A DNA stretch of 6,602 bases from Deltaproteobacteria bacterium (GCA_030627405.1 DAOUSD010000100.1:1-6602), one strand, 5' to 3'. Positions 1 to 6,252 are shown, counted from the stretch's first letter. Translations and numbers: made by a program. The notes: a model not told the origin generated them from the sequence alone.

Positions 1-1
1 T

Positions 2-55
2 CAACATCCTTTTTACCTCATTGACCTGTTGATTAAGTTCTCTAAAATCTCTCAT
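2..55 (-). pseudogene. 5' end of an internally deleted four-helix-bundle (S23-like) ORF, partial at the window edge
   Basis: An ATG at 55 is preceded by a good Shine-Dalgarno (AGGAG, 5 nt upstream) and opens 18 codons that leave the window on the left. The product begins MRDF, the usual N-terminus of four-helix-bundle proteins of the S23 / 23S rRNA intervening-sequence family. It then passes directly into RELNQQVNEVKRML, which in this family is the C-terminal helix. The intact-looking 3' end at 6439-6602 has the same RELNQQVNEVKRM segment about 39 residues into its visible part, confirming that it belongs at the C-terminus. The ORF therefore looks like an in-frame internal deletion that keeps start and tail and loses the roughly 90-100 residues between. 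The shared REL codons could be the junction. Family membership is recognised from remembered consensus. Whether the rest of the frame is open cannot be seen, and it could still be a short expressed peptide. Confidence 0.6.
3..44 (-). repeat. Direct repeat copy 1 (four-helix-bundle 3' segment)
   Basis: This 42-bp segment matches 6476-6517 in the same orientation with a single mismatch (position 11 against 6484). It encodes the RELNQQVNEVKRM helix in both copies. The left copy belongs to the internally deleted ORF, the right copy to the normal-looking gene end. The near-identity at DNA level points to recent duplication or gene conversion. Confidence 0.88.
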
Positions 56-72
56 TTCCACTCCTTTTTAAT

Positions 73-107
73 GCTAACGGCTAAACGCTAACAGCTAATG
101 GCTAACC
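73..107 (+). repeat. Heptad array, five GCTAAnn units (left)
   Basis: Five consecutive 7-bp units, each starting GCTAA, run without a break: GCTAACG, GCTAAAC, GCTAACA, GCTAATG, GCTAACC. They lie immediately upstream of the left four-helix-bundle-like ORF. A matching array lies in the opposite orientation at 6430-6457. I recall similar GCTAAC/GTTAGC heptads near four-helix-bundle genes in other deltaproteobacteria, but their function is unknown to me. Confidence 0.85.
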
Positions 108-134
108 GCACAGGTCGCAAGTTTTTTGGAAAAG
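101..134 (+). repeat. Left arm of an inverted repeat bracketing the operon
   Basis: Positions 101-120 are an exact reverse complement of 6417-6436 (20 of 20 bases). The match continues less perfectly through 121-134 against 6403-6416 once a single-base gap is allowed, both copies sharing a T-rich tract followed by GGAAAA. The arm includes the last heptad unit of the left array and the core GCACAGGTCGCAA. The arms point toward each other, about 6.3 kb apart, with the whole chemosensory operon between them. Confidence 0.8.
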
Positions 135-156
135 ATTAAAATTTTTTTCAGAAAAC
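121..156. terminator. Weak AT-rich imperfect hairpin downstream of cheW
   Basis: GTTTTTTGG...CAGAAAAC forms an imperfect palindrome just 3' of the cheW stop, with arms of about 13 bp (121-134 against 143-156). As minus-strand RNA it has mismatches and little GC, so it is a poor intrinsic terminator. As plus-strand RNA the mismatches become G-U pairs, but no U-run follows. It is the only candidate for an operon terminator in the 113 bp between cheW and the left ORF, and the call is tentative. Confidence 0.2.
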
Positions 157-168
157 TTTGGGAGCATT

Positions 169-618
169 CTATGCGGCATCAGCTAATTCGAGTTCTTCAG
201 AACTCAACAGATGGTCCATATCCAAAAGGATTATCATCTTATCGTCCTTTTTCCCGACTCCCTTTAGATATTCACGCTGAACATTAGATGGAAGATTGCC
301 TGTTGTTTGAAATTCTTCAGGAAGAATCTCAAGCACATCTGAAATATCATCAATAATAACACCCATTATCCTCCCTGAAATTTCTACTACAATGATCACA
401 TTAAAGTGCGTGTATTCTGCTGCAGGCATGTTAAATTTTTCACGCAGATCAAAAACAGGAATAACGGTTCCCCGAAGATTTATAATGCCCTTGATAAACC
501 CTTCCATTTGGGGCAGGGGGGTTATCTCCCGGTAACTTAAAACCTCTCTTATTTTAAAGATTTCAATCCCAAAAAACTGCTGGTTAATAGAAAAGACAAC
601 GTATTGGGTTCCAGCCAT
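169..618 (-). CDS. cheW: CheW chemotaxis coupling protein
   Basis: CheW is the cytoplasmic adaptor that joins the tip of chemoreceptors to the P5 domain of CheA in the receptor array. The 149-residue product is a single CheW domain of normal length. Residues 4-20 give the first beta strands (TQYVVFSINQQFFGIEI). Residues 22-36 (KIREVLSYREITPLP) and the hallmark NLRGTVIPVFDLR at 47-59 are clear. The second half shows the usual IIVVEISGRIMGVIIDDISDV strand pattern at about 74-94 and REYLKGVGKKDDKMIILLD at 115-133. The ATG at 618 overlaps the mcp stop by one base (TGATG), with no strong separate Shine-Dalgarno, so translation is probably coupled to mcp. It is the last gene of the operon. Being encoded directly after the receptor suggests a dedicated coupler. 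Nothing is missing or unusual in the sequence. Confidence 0.95.
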   Translation of the reverse strand: MAGTQYVVFSINQQFFGIEIFKIREVLSYREITPLPQMEGFIKGIINLRGTVIPVFDLREKFNMPAAEYTHFNVIIVVEISGRIMGVIIDDISDVLEILPEEFQTTGNLPSNVQREYLKGVGKKDDKMIILLDMDHLLSSEELELADAA

Positions 619-2927
619 CAGAATTCTTCAAATCCTTCTTCAAATTCTTTTTCTAACAAATCGTCATTAATATCATCGGCAGGTGGTTTGCTCAGCAGAT
701 CTTCTTGCAGCGGGACGGCAACAGTTTTGGATTCACGACGATCCTTCAAGCCGGGAGATTTGAAAAAATTTGCTTTCAAAGCTTCTTCTTTCTTAATTTC
801 CTCCTTGTCCCCAAGAATAAACAGCCCTGTTATATTATGAAGCTGTTCTGCCTTTTCGGTTAGCTTCTGGGTTTCCTGAGCAATCTCATCCACAAAATAG
901 ACGTTTTTTTCATTTACATCACTCAGATCCTGGGTCCTCTGGTTAATTTGTTCGATTCCTCTTGAACTTTCTTCTGTCCCTTGACTAACTTCTCCAAGTG
1001 CATCTGAAACCTGTTGAGAAGTATTTACAATTCCGGCCAATCCATTTTTTAGTTCATCAACCCATTTTTCGGATGATGTTACCTTGTCCATGATTTCCCT
1101 GACCAATGCTTGAATATTCTTAGAAGCAGCGCCGCTTCTTTTTGCAAGATCTCGTATTTCATTTGCTACTACCGCAAAACCGCGTCCCTGTTCTCCAGCC
1201 CTTGCCGCCTCAACAGCGGCATTAATTGACAGCAAATTCGTCTGAAAGGTTATTTCATTTATAAGTTCCATCATTTCAACAATCTTTTGGCTTGCATCTG
1301 ACATTTCCACCATTGCCTGGGCTGTTTTTTCAACCTGGCCTACTCCTTCCAGGGCCACATTTACCGCTTCTTTTGACAGAGAGTCAGCATGCCTGGTATT
1401 TTTCAAATTTTCAGTGGTGTTAGTTACAAGCTGTTCAAGTGTAGCGCTTATTTCTTCCATAGCTGATGCTTGTTGCTGTGTACGCAGGGAAAGACTCTGG
1501 TTGCCATGGGAAATTTGCATGATTCCCCTGATGACAAGAATAATATGACTCTTGACCTGAGTTATCAGGTTCACTATTGCTTCCAGGGTTTCATTGATCC
1601 TGCCGGTAAGCACGTCCATGGCATCTTCGGTGCCTGAAACAACGCCTCGAATTGTAAAATCGCCTTGCCCGACACGTTCGAGTATTTCAGAAAGGTCCTT
1701 AACTTTATTTTCCAGAGCCTTTTTGGCCTTACCCTCTCGAGCATATGCTTCCTGAAGACTTTTCTCCGCTTCTACCTCTACAGTCACGTCACGAATTATC
1801 TCAAATGCTCCCAGAACTTTACCTGATGAATCTTTCAATATAGAAGAAATGGACATGGCTGGAGTTTCTTTTCCTTTGCTGTCTGTCAGAGTAATTTTTG
1901 TTGCCTTGGTGAGTTCGCCCGTTTCCAGTGCTTTCTTGACGGGGCAGCCTTTTTCGCATGCGCTGCTATGGAAAACTTCGTGGCAGGGTTTACCTGTCGC
2001 ATCTTCCAGGTTAAGGCCTGACAAACGAACAGCATTTTTATTAATAAAGGTTATTTTCATATCCGGATCAACCATAAAGAAGGGATCTACTATTCCACGC
2101 TTGAGGCTGGTGGCGTATTCTATACGGTCATGTATGCTTTTGATCATCTGGTTGAAGTTACGGGCCAACTTTCCGATCGAATCTTCATAATCATCACGAG
2201 ACCTTACTGTAATATCTCCTGCGGCAACCTGGTCGGTTTTGTCCCTTAAGCGGTTAATGCGTTTCGAAACCAGCCTGAAAAAAACAAAATTGAGGACAGC
2301 TACCAGTCCCACAAGGGCTATCATAAATTCAACAATAAGTTTGTTTCTGTTATTGCTGATTTCAGCAAACACATTTTTGAGAGACTGCTTTACGACCATA
2401 GTGCCTAAAACTTTTCTGTTCGCCGCATGGCAGTGATGGCAAGATGATTCATTGAGGATCGGTTTTATGGTAATCAGAAATGCTTCATCGTCTATTCTGT
2501 CATAAAAGGATGTTTCAGGTGCTTTGCCCGTTAGCAGAGTCTCTCCCAGAGCGTTAAGCGACTCAATACGATTGAGATGCTTTTTCATATTACTGTTAAT
2601 AATTCCTTCTTCCGACGCATAGGCAATGCACTGATTAAAATCGGTGATATAGACCTGAACGCCGCTCATGTGCTCTTTAATACCTTTAAGCTGTTCTTTT
2701 ACTGTTTTTTCGTCTCCTATTGACATGGGAAACTTCATGGCGCTGTAAGTATTTTCCAGCAATCGATCTGAAAACTCTGCAACCTGGTTCATGGTGGTTT
2801 CCGTGTAAAAGGAAATGCTTTGATAGAGACTGAATCCCATGAAGAGGCCTGCAACCAGAAGGGTAATCACAAAAAATTTGGTTCGCAACTTTGACTTTTT
2901 CAAAAGCGAATACATTGAATTAATCAT
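618..2927 (-). CDS. mcp: Methyl-accepting chemotaxis protein with periplasmic haem c motif, HAMP and PAS
   Basis: This 769-residue transmembrane receptor would regulate CheA through CheW. Domains in order: TM1 at about 17-36, a periplasmic sensor at about 37-195, TM2 at about 196-218, HAMP at about 218-270, PAS at about 275-380, a second HAMP-like helical segment at about 400-455 (VGQGDFTIRG), and the signalling hairpin at about 460-705. The tip EITFQTNLLSINAAVEAARAG lies at 557-577 and matches the canonical MCP tip closely. Spacing from RTQQQ to the tip equals my recollection of E. coli Tsr, suggesting a 36H-type receptor. The periplasmic domain contains CHHCH at 163-167, a haem c attachment motif, after a YDRIDDEAFLITIKPIL segment. 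This resembles the haem c PAS-like sensors of Geobacter sulfurreducens MCPs GSU0582 and GSU0935, and implies redox or small-ligand sensing. The PAS carries C315, C324 and C328. The tail is acidic and ends GFEEF. A GGAGG lies 10 nt before the ATG, 21 nt after the cytochrome stop. Confidence 0.95.
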   Translation of the reverse strand: MINSMYSLLKKSKLRTKFFVITLLVAGLFMGFSLYQSISFYTETTMNQVAEFSDRLLENTYSAMKFPMSIGDEKTVKEQLKGIKEHMSGVQVYITDFNQCIAYASEEGIINSNMKKHLNRIESLNALGETLLTGKAPETSFYDRIDDEAFLITIKPILNESSCHHCHAANRKVLGTMVVKQSLKNVFAEISNNRNKLIVEFMIALVGLVAVLNFVFFRLVSKRINRLRDKTDQVAAGDITVRSRDDYEDSIGKLARNFNQMIKSIHDRIEYATSLKRGIVDPFFMVDPDMKITFINKNAVRLSGLNLEDATGKPCHEVFHSSACEKGCPVKKALETGELTKATKITLTDSKGKETPAMSISSILKDSSGKVLGAFEIIRDVTVEVEAEKSLQEAYAREGKAKKALENKVKDLSEILERVGQGDFTIRGVVSGTEDAMDVLTGRINETLEAIVNLITQVKSHIILVIRGIMQISHGNQSLSLRTQQQASAMEEISATLEQLVTNTTENLKNTRHADSLSKEAVNVALEGVGQVEKTAQAMVEMSDASQKIVEMMELINEITFQTNLLSINAAVEAARAGEQGRGFAVVANEIRDLAKRSGAASKNIQALVREIMDKVTSSEKWVDELKNGLAGIVNTSQQVSDALGEVSQGTEESSRGIEQINQRTQDLSDVNEKNVYFVDEIAQETQKLTEKAEQLHNITGLFILGDKEEIKKEEALKANFFKSPGLKDRRESKTVAVPLQEDLLSKPPADDINDDLLEKEFEEGFEEF

Positions 2928-2948
2928 AAAATATTTACCTCCGGATGA

Positions 2949-3455
2949 TCAGTGGGAACCGGCATAAATTATCGGCTTGTATCGAAAAGCCTGAACCCGC
3001 TCTTCAATGTGACATTCCTGGCAAATGTCTATTGTCACGTTACGAATGATATAAGCTGGATCCTTTGTTTCGATATGGATCTTGCCGGGCCCGTGGCAGA
3101 CTTCGCATCCTGCATTTTTAAGTTCAGGTGTCTTTTCAGGACTTATAAAACCTCCGGGTTTCCCGTATCCCATGGTATGGCAGGCATAACATCCCTGGAT
3201 TTCATCTTCAGTAAGACCTTTTTTCATCTTTTGTATACTTTCAAAGGAGCGGCTTTTCCTTGCATGACTCTTGAAAGAAATATACTGGGTTTCGTGGCAG
3301 GGCTTACAAAAATCAGTGCCCATATACCTGTTTTCTTTTTTCTCCTCTGCGAATGAAGGAAATGAAGGAAATGAAAAAACAAAAAACACCAGTAAAGATA
3401 AACATGATGCAAACCACCATGTTCGGATATAGATAGTGTGTATTTTTTTGTTCAT
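2949..3455 (-). CDS. Exported tetrahaem cytochrome c (cytochrome c-554-like)
   Basis: The 168-residue product is a periplasmic multihaem cytochrome. It has an N-terminal signal sequence: basic start MNKKIHTIYIR, a hydrophobic core at about 13-30 and a likely cleavage after SFA at 36. Four haem c motifs follow: CKPCH at 50-54, CYACH at 89-93, CEVCH at 117-121 and CQECH at 145-149. The first is preceded by YMGTDFC, and CEVCHGPG sits around the third haem, both common in cytochrome c-554 / multihaem families. Other histidines (64, 127, 168) could be distal ligands; H168 is the last residue. No CxxCK or catalytic-haem variant is seen, so electron transfer or signalling is more likely than an enzyme role. 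The start at 3455 has an ideal Shine-Dalgarno, AGGAG, overlapping the cheA stop codon (TAGGAG). The gene lies between cheA and a receptor with its own CxxCH, suggesting a role in signal input; that role is inference. Confidence 0.92.
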   Translation of the reverse strand: MNKKIHTIYIRTWWFASCLSLLVFFVFSFPSFPSFAEEKKENRYMGTDFCKPCHETQYISFKSHARKSRSFESIQKMKKGLTEDEIQGCYACHTMGYGKPGGFISPEKTPELKNAGCEVCHGPGKIHIETKDPAYIIRNVTIDICQECHIEERVQAFRYKPIIYAGSH

Positions 3456-3464
3456 ACCCTACTC

Positions 3465-5576
3465 CTAATTTTTATTAAAAAAGATTTTATCAAGGTCAAA
3501 AAGGTCAAGAACAAGTGCAACAGAGCCGTCGCCCATAATGGTTGCGCCGGATATGCCTTTTACATTCCGATAGTTTGATTCAAGACTTTTGACTACAATC
3601 TGCCGGCAGTCAAGGACTTCGTCTACTATAAGCCCAAATCCCCGCCTGCCGGTATCTAAAAATATCATAACCTTTTCTTGACTGTTTATATCCGACATTT
3701 CGTCCCAGTAAACACGGGATAAATTCATTATGGGAAGATAGTTGCCTCTAAAACGATAGAGTTTTTCATCTCCTCCAAAAGATCGTATATTGCTTTGTTC
3801 GAACTTCTCGGTTCCAACCAGACCCCAGAGGGGGACCAGATAGGATCTGTCTTTTTCTCTAAAATGCAGGGCTTCAGTCAGGGCAAATGTAAGTGGAAAA
3901 GCCAGTGTAAAGGTGGTTCCTTTATCTTTTGCTGTTTCAATTTTCAGGGAGCCTCCCAGCTTTTTAACTTCCGTTTTAACTACATCCATGCCAACACCCC
4001 TGCCGGACAGTTTTGTTACACTGGAAGAAGTAGAAAAACCAGGATTACAGACAATCTGCATAAGTGTTTCATTATCTATCTCCTCATCCGGCACTTCAAT
4101 TCCCATTTCCAGAGCCCGCTCTCGTATTTTCTCAATATTAATACCATTGCCGTCGTCCCGGATCAGGACAAAAATTTGTCCTCCCTTCTGATACGCCCTG
4201 AATTCGATTATTCCTTCTTCAGGTTTGCCTTTTGCCATTCGTTCCTCAGGAGACTCAATACCGTGACCCACACAGTTTCGCACCAGATGTTTCAAAGGAT
4301 CTGTGATGCACTCGATAACTTCCTTGTCTAGTTCAGTTTCAGTACCTGATATGATGGTCTTTATCTGTTTATTCTGATCCAATGCAGTATCTCTGGCAAT
4401 CCGCTGGAATCGTCGGAAAGTTCCCTCCAGAGAAAACATGCGTACTTGCGCAACCCTTTCTTGAAATTCACGGTTTACTTTTATTAGACTTTCCAGTTGC
4501 AGATTTATTTCATACATATTTGGAGCTTCCTGGTCTGAAAGCATGTTCTGCATTCTGGAAAGACCAACGCCCGTTTCCTCGGCAAGATTAACAAGATAAT
4601 TTATCTTTGAAACATCAACTCTTATGCTCGTCTTGCGATAGGCAGCTCGGCTCTCTTCCTGCATGGTGACAACCGTCTGTAAAGCCTCTTTATCAATTTT
4701 CTTTTCTTCTACAAGAATTTCTCCGATTTTTTTTTGTTTTTTTAGAGCTTCCTCCAAGTCGTTTTTGGTGATACTTTTCTTTTCAATGAGGGCTTCACCA
4801 ATGGGCATGCCTCCGGCCTTAAGGTCTACACCGTCTTTGTAACGATTTGTTATCTCTTCTATCTCAATATCATTGTCATCTTTGACGAACATAAATATAT
4901 TTTCGATTTCCTGAAGAGATGCAGCGCTCTTCAGAATAACGCGCCATGAAATATAGAGCTTGTAAATATCTATTTCTTCATAGCGTGGAAGCTCCGAACT
5001 GTCTGAAACCACCTCAATAAATTCACCCATTTCTTTCAGGTTCAGAAGCAGAAGGAGAGGATCTATACCTGACTCAAAAAGGTTTTTTCTAAAGATAAGA
5101 TCTATATTGTAACAATGCCATTTTTTGGCTTTAATGGAATTATGGGTGATCGTTTCGGATAAATCAGCATCGTCCCGGTTAATGCTATCCATTCCTAGAA
5201 ACCGGTTGACCCGGGCCTTTCGTGCTTCGAGTACTACGGGTTCAATGCCTGTCTCACCGTCGGCACACTTATCTACCATATCACGGATAAAATCGATCTC
5301 TTCCAAAAGAAAGGAAATCAGAGGCCTGGTTATAGGAAGTTTTCCGTCTCTAAGTCGGTCCAGAAGGTTTTCAATAAGATGAGCGTATTCTGAGATGTGA
5401 TCGAATCCAACCATTGCTGAGCCACTCTTCAATGTATGGATAGCCCGGAAAAGTTCTTCGAGCTCTGGTCCAGCCTCGGGTGCGGATTCCAGGCGCAGAA
5501 GACTTTCTTCAGAAGTTTTAATAAGATCTTCTGTTTCAGCAAAAAAGATCTTTAAGGTTTCGTCAGGTTCGTTCAT
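3465..5576 (-). CDS. cheA: CheA chemotaxis sensor histidine kinase
   Basis: CheA autophosphorylates on its HPt histidine and passes the phosphate to CheY-like partners. I place the start at the ATG at 5576, which overlaps the cheY stop as ATGA like the preceding gene pair. An upstream in-frame GTG at 5606 would add ten residues. The 703-residue product has P1 HPt at about 1-105 with H47 in AIHTLKSGSAMVGF; a P2-like ferredoxin-fold segment at about 150-245; an extra module at about 253-310 made of two GE(A/I)L(I/V)E repeats resembling the GspE/PilB N-terminal domain; P3 dimerisation at about 316-380; P4 ATPase at about 380-560; and P5 CheW-like at about 565-700. P4 shows RMFSLEGTFRRF, TELDKEV, N box H430/N434/H438, G1 DDGNGI (474-479), PGFST and G2 SGRGVGMD. 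The N-box Asp is replaced by G437, which is unusual. P3 is divergent (NLAEETGVGLSRM for the usual NLVGELV). There is no fused receiver domain. Confidence 0.95.
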   Translation of the reverse strand: MNEPDETLKIFFAETEDLIKTSEESLLRLESAPEAGPELEELFRAIHTLKSGSAMVGFDHISEYAHLIENLLDRLRDGKLPITRPLISFLLEEIDFIRDMVDKCADGETGIEPVVLEARKARVNRFLGMDSINRDDADLSETITHNSIKAKKWHCYNIDLIFRKNLFESGIDPLLLLLNLKEMGEFIEVVSDSSELPRYEEIDIYKLYISWRVILKSAASLQEIENIFMFVKDDNDIEIEEITNRYKDGVDLKAGGMPIGEALIEKKSITKNDLEEALKKQKKIGEILVEEKKIDKEALQTVVTMQEESRAAYRKTSIRVDVSKINYLVNLAEETGVGLSRMQNMLSDQEAPNMYEINLQLESLIKVNREFQERVAQVRMFSLEGTFRRFQRIARDTALDQNKQIKTIISGTETELDKEVIECITDPLKHLVRNCVGHGIESPEERMAKGKPEEGIIEFRAYQKGGQIFVLIRDDGNGINIEKIRERALEMGIEVPDEEIDNETLMQIVCNPGFSTSSSVTKLSGRGVGMDVVKTEVKKLGGSLKIETAKDKGTTFTLAFPLTFALTEALHFREKDRSYLVPLWGLVGTEKFEQSNIRSFGGDEKLYRFRGNYLPIMNLSRVYWDEMSDINSQEKVMIFLDTGRRGFGLIVDEVLDCRQIVVKSLESNYRNVKGISGATIMGDGSVALVLDLFDLDKIFFNKN
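5436..5438 (-). other. Predicted phosphorylated histidine of CheA HPt (H47)
   Basis: This codon encodes the histidine in AIHTLKSGSAMVGF, matching the P1 phosphorylation motif of CheA kinases (normally HTLKG[SN]). The residue after Lys is Ser rather than the usual Gly, but the helix around it is otherwise canonical, so the phosphotransfer site appears intact. Confidence 0.85.
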
Positions 5577-5959
5577 TTGGGCCACACTAATTTCTTTACT
5601 GCCCACAAGAGCTGTTCGGGCTGAAACGGCTTAACCAACCAGCCGGAAGCCCCAACGGCTCTTCCCTTTTCAAGTATGGATTTTTTTGATTCAGTGGTAA
5701 AAAATAGAATGGGGAGGAATCGGAAGTTGCTTTTTTTGACATTTTTTATAAAGGTAATGCCGTCCATCTGGGGCATGTTTATGTCTGTGACAATCAGGGC
5801 AAGGCCTTGCCGGCTCTCCTTCATACTCTCCAGCTTTTTCAGGCCATCCTTTCCGTTTTTAGCCTCACTTACCTCGTAACCGGCATTTCGGAGGCAAAAA
5901 GAAACCGCCGACCTAATGGTAGGTGAATCATCAACCACTAAGATATGCTCTTCCATCAT
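5573..5959 (-). CDS. cheY: CheY-like single-domain response regulator
   Basis: This 128-residue stand-alone receiver has no output domain and should be phosphorylated by CheA. The active-site set is complete: acidic pair D10/D11 (VVDDSPTIR), phosphoacceptor D59 in VTDINMPQMDG, switch Thr at T88 in FFTTES, and conserved K110 in VKPFQP. The aromatic switch position after Thr cannot be assigned with certainty. The start at 5959 overlaps the STAS stop as ATGA; a second in-frame ATG follows directly. The stop overlaps the ATG of cheA, again as ATGA. The two back-to-back overlaps indicate tight translational coupling of STAS, cheY and cheA. It may act on the flagellar motor, on pili, or on another effector; the window has no motility genes to decide. 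Its length and residues are ordinary for a CheY. Confidence 0.92.
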   Translation of the reverse strand: MMEEHILVVDDSPTIRSAVSFCLRNAGYEVSEAKNGKDGLKKLESMKESRQGLALIVTDINMPQMDGITFIKNVKKSNFRFLPILFFTTESKKSILEKGRAVGASGWLVKPFQPEQLLWAVKKLVWPK

Positions 5960-6252
5960 ATCAATTCTTTTTTAAGATCGCTTAGTTCCAGAATTTTTTC
6001 AAGCTCGGGGGACATATCAGTAATTTTCCAATTGACTTCCGAACCCATGGCTTTTTTGAAGGCAATGAGCAACTGGATTGAAGCTGTATCTGCATAGACA
6101 ACTTTTCCCATACTAAGGAAAATATTTTTTACACGGTCAAAAGAAGTATCTATGAACTTTTTCAGGTATTCAAGGTCATGTATGGTCAACTTCCCCTTAA
6201 ACCGGAAAGTTCCTTCCGCATCTTGGTTTACGGTAAATTGTCTGGTCTCCAT
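5956..6252 (-). CDS. STAS-domain protein (anti-sigma-factor-antagonist-like), first gene of the operon
   Basis: The 98-residue product consists of one STAS domain (SpoIIAA/MlaB-like fold). Strand FRFKGKLTIHD at about 16-26, helix EYLKKFIDTSFDRV, strand NIFLSMGKV and the signature YADTASIQLLIAFKKA at about 53-68 are all recognisable. In SpoIIAA-type antagonists the serine of the D-S-S-G loop is phosphorylated. The loop here reads D55-T56-A57-S58, with Ala at the aligned phosphosite, so regulation by a SpoIIAB-like kinase is doubtful unless T56 or S58 substitutes. STAS genes next to cheY and cheA occur in deltaproteobacterial chemosensory clusters, where their role is poorly defined. I prefer the ATG at 6252; a TTG at 6258 would add two residues. 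Neither has a convincing Shine-Dalgarno, the nearest being AAGGT at 17 and 11 nt respectively. Its stop overlaps the cheY start. Confidence 0.85.
   Translation of the reverse strand: METRQFTVNQDAEGTFRFKGKLTIHDLEYLKKFIDTSFDRVKNIFLSMGKVVYADTASIQLLIAFKKAMGSEVNWKITDMSPELEKILELSDLKKELI

Noticed and set aside
604..840. Plus-strand ORF of 78 codons opposite the mcp 3' end
   Set aside because: It is a Ser-rich antisense shadow of a well-supported MCP coding region and has no recognisable domain.
1849..2190. Plus-strand ORF of 113 codons inside mcp
   Set aside because: It is antisense to the PAS/HAMP coding region, whose protein is clearly conserved, and the translated product resembles nothing known.
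2952..3356. Plus-strand ORF of 134 codons opposite the cytochrome gene
   Set aside because: The minus-strand frame has a signal peptide, four CxxCH motifs and an ideal Shine-Dalgarno; the opposite frame is a shadow.
3350..3378. Short tandem repeat GAAATGAAG
   Set aside because: It encodes SFPSFPSF at the end of the cytochrome signal peptide and is only about two units, so it is better explained as local low-complexity coding than as a functional repeat.
3224..3412. Minus-strand 62-codon ORF overlapping the cytochrome gene
   Set aside because: It is an alternative frame within the signal-peptide and first-haem region, with no start context or family resemblance.
3795..4331. Plus-strand ORF of 178 codons opposite cheA P4/P5
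   Set aside because: It is long only because of the composition of the opposite coding strand; the CheA ATPase motifs fix the real frame.
5577..5606. GTG at 5606 as the cheA start
   Set aside because: The ATG at 5576 overlaps the cheY stop as ATGA, matching the STAS/cheY junction, and begins at the normal CheA N-terminus; the extra ten residues add no conserved sequence.
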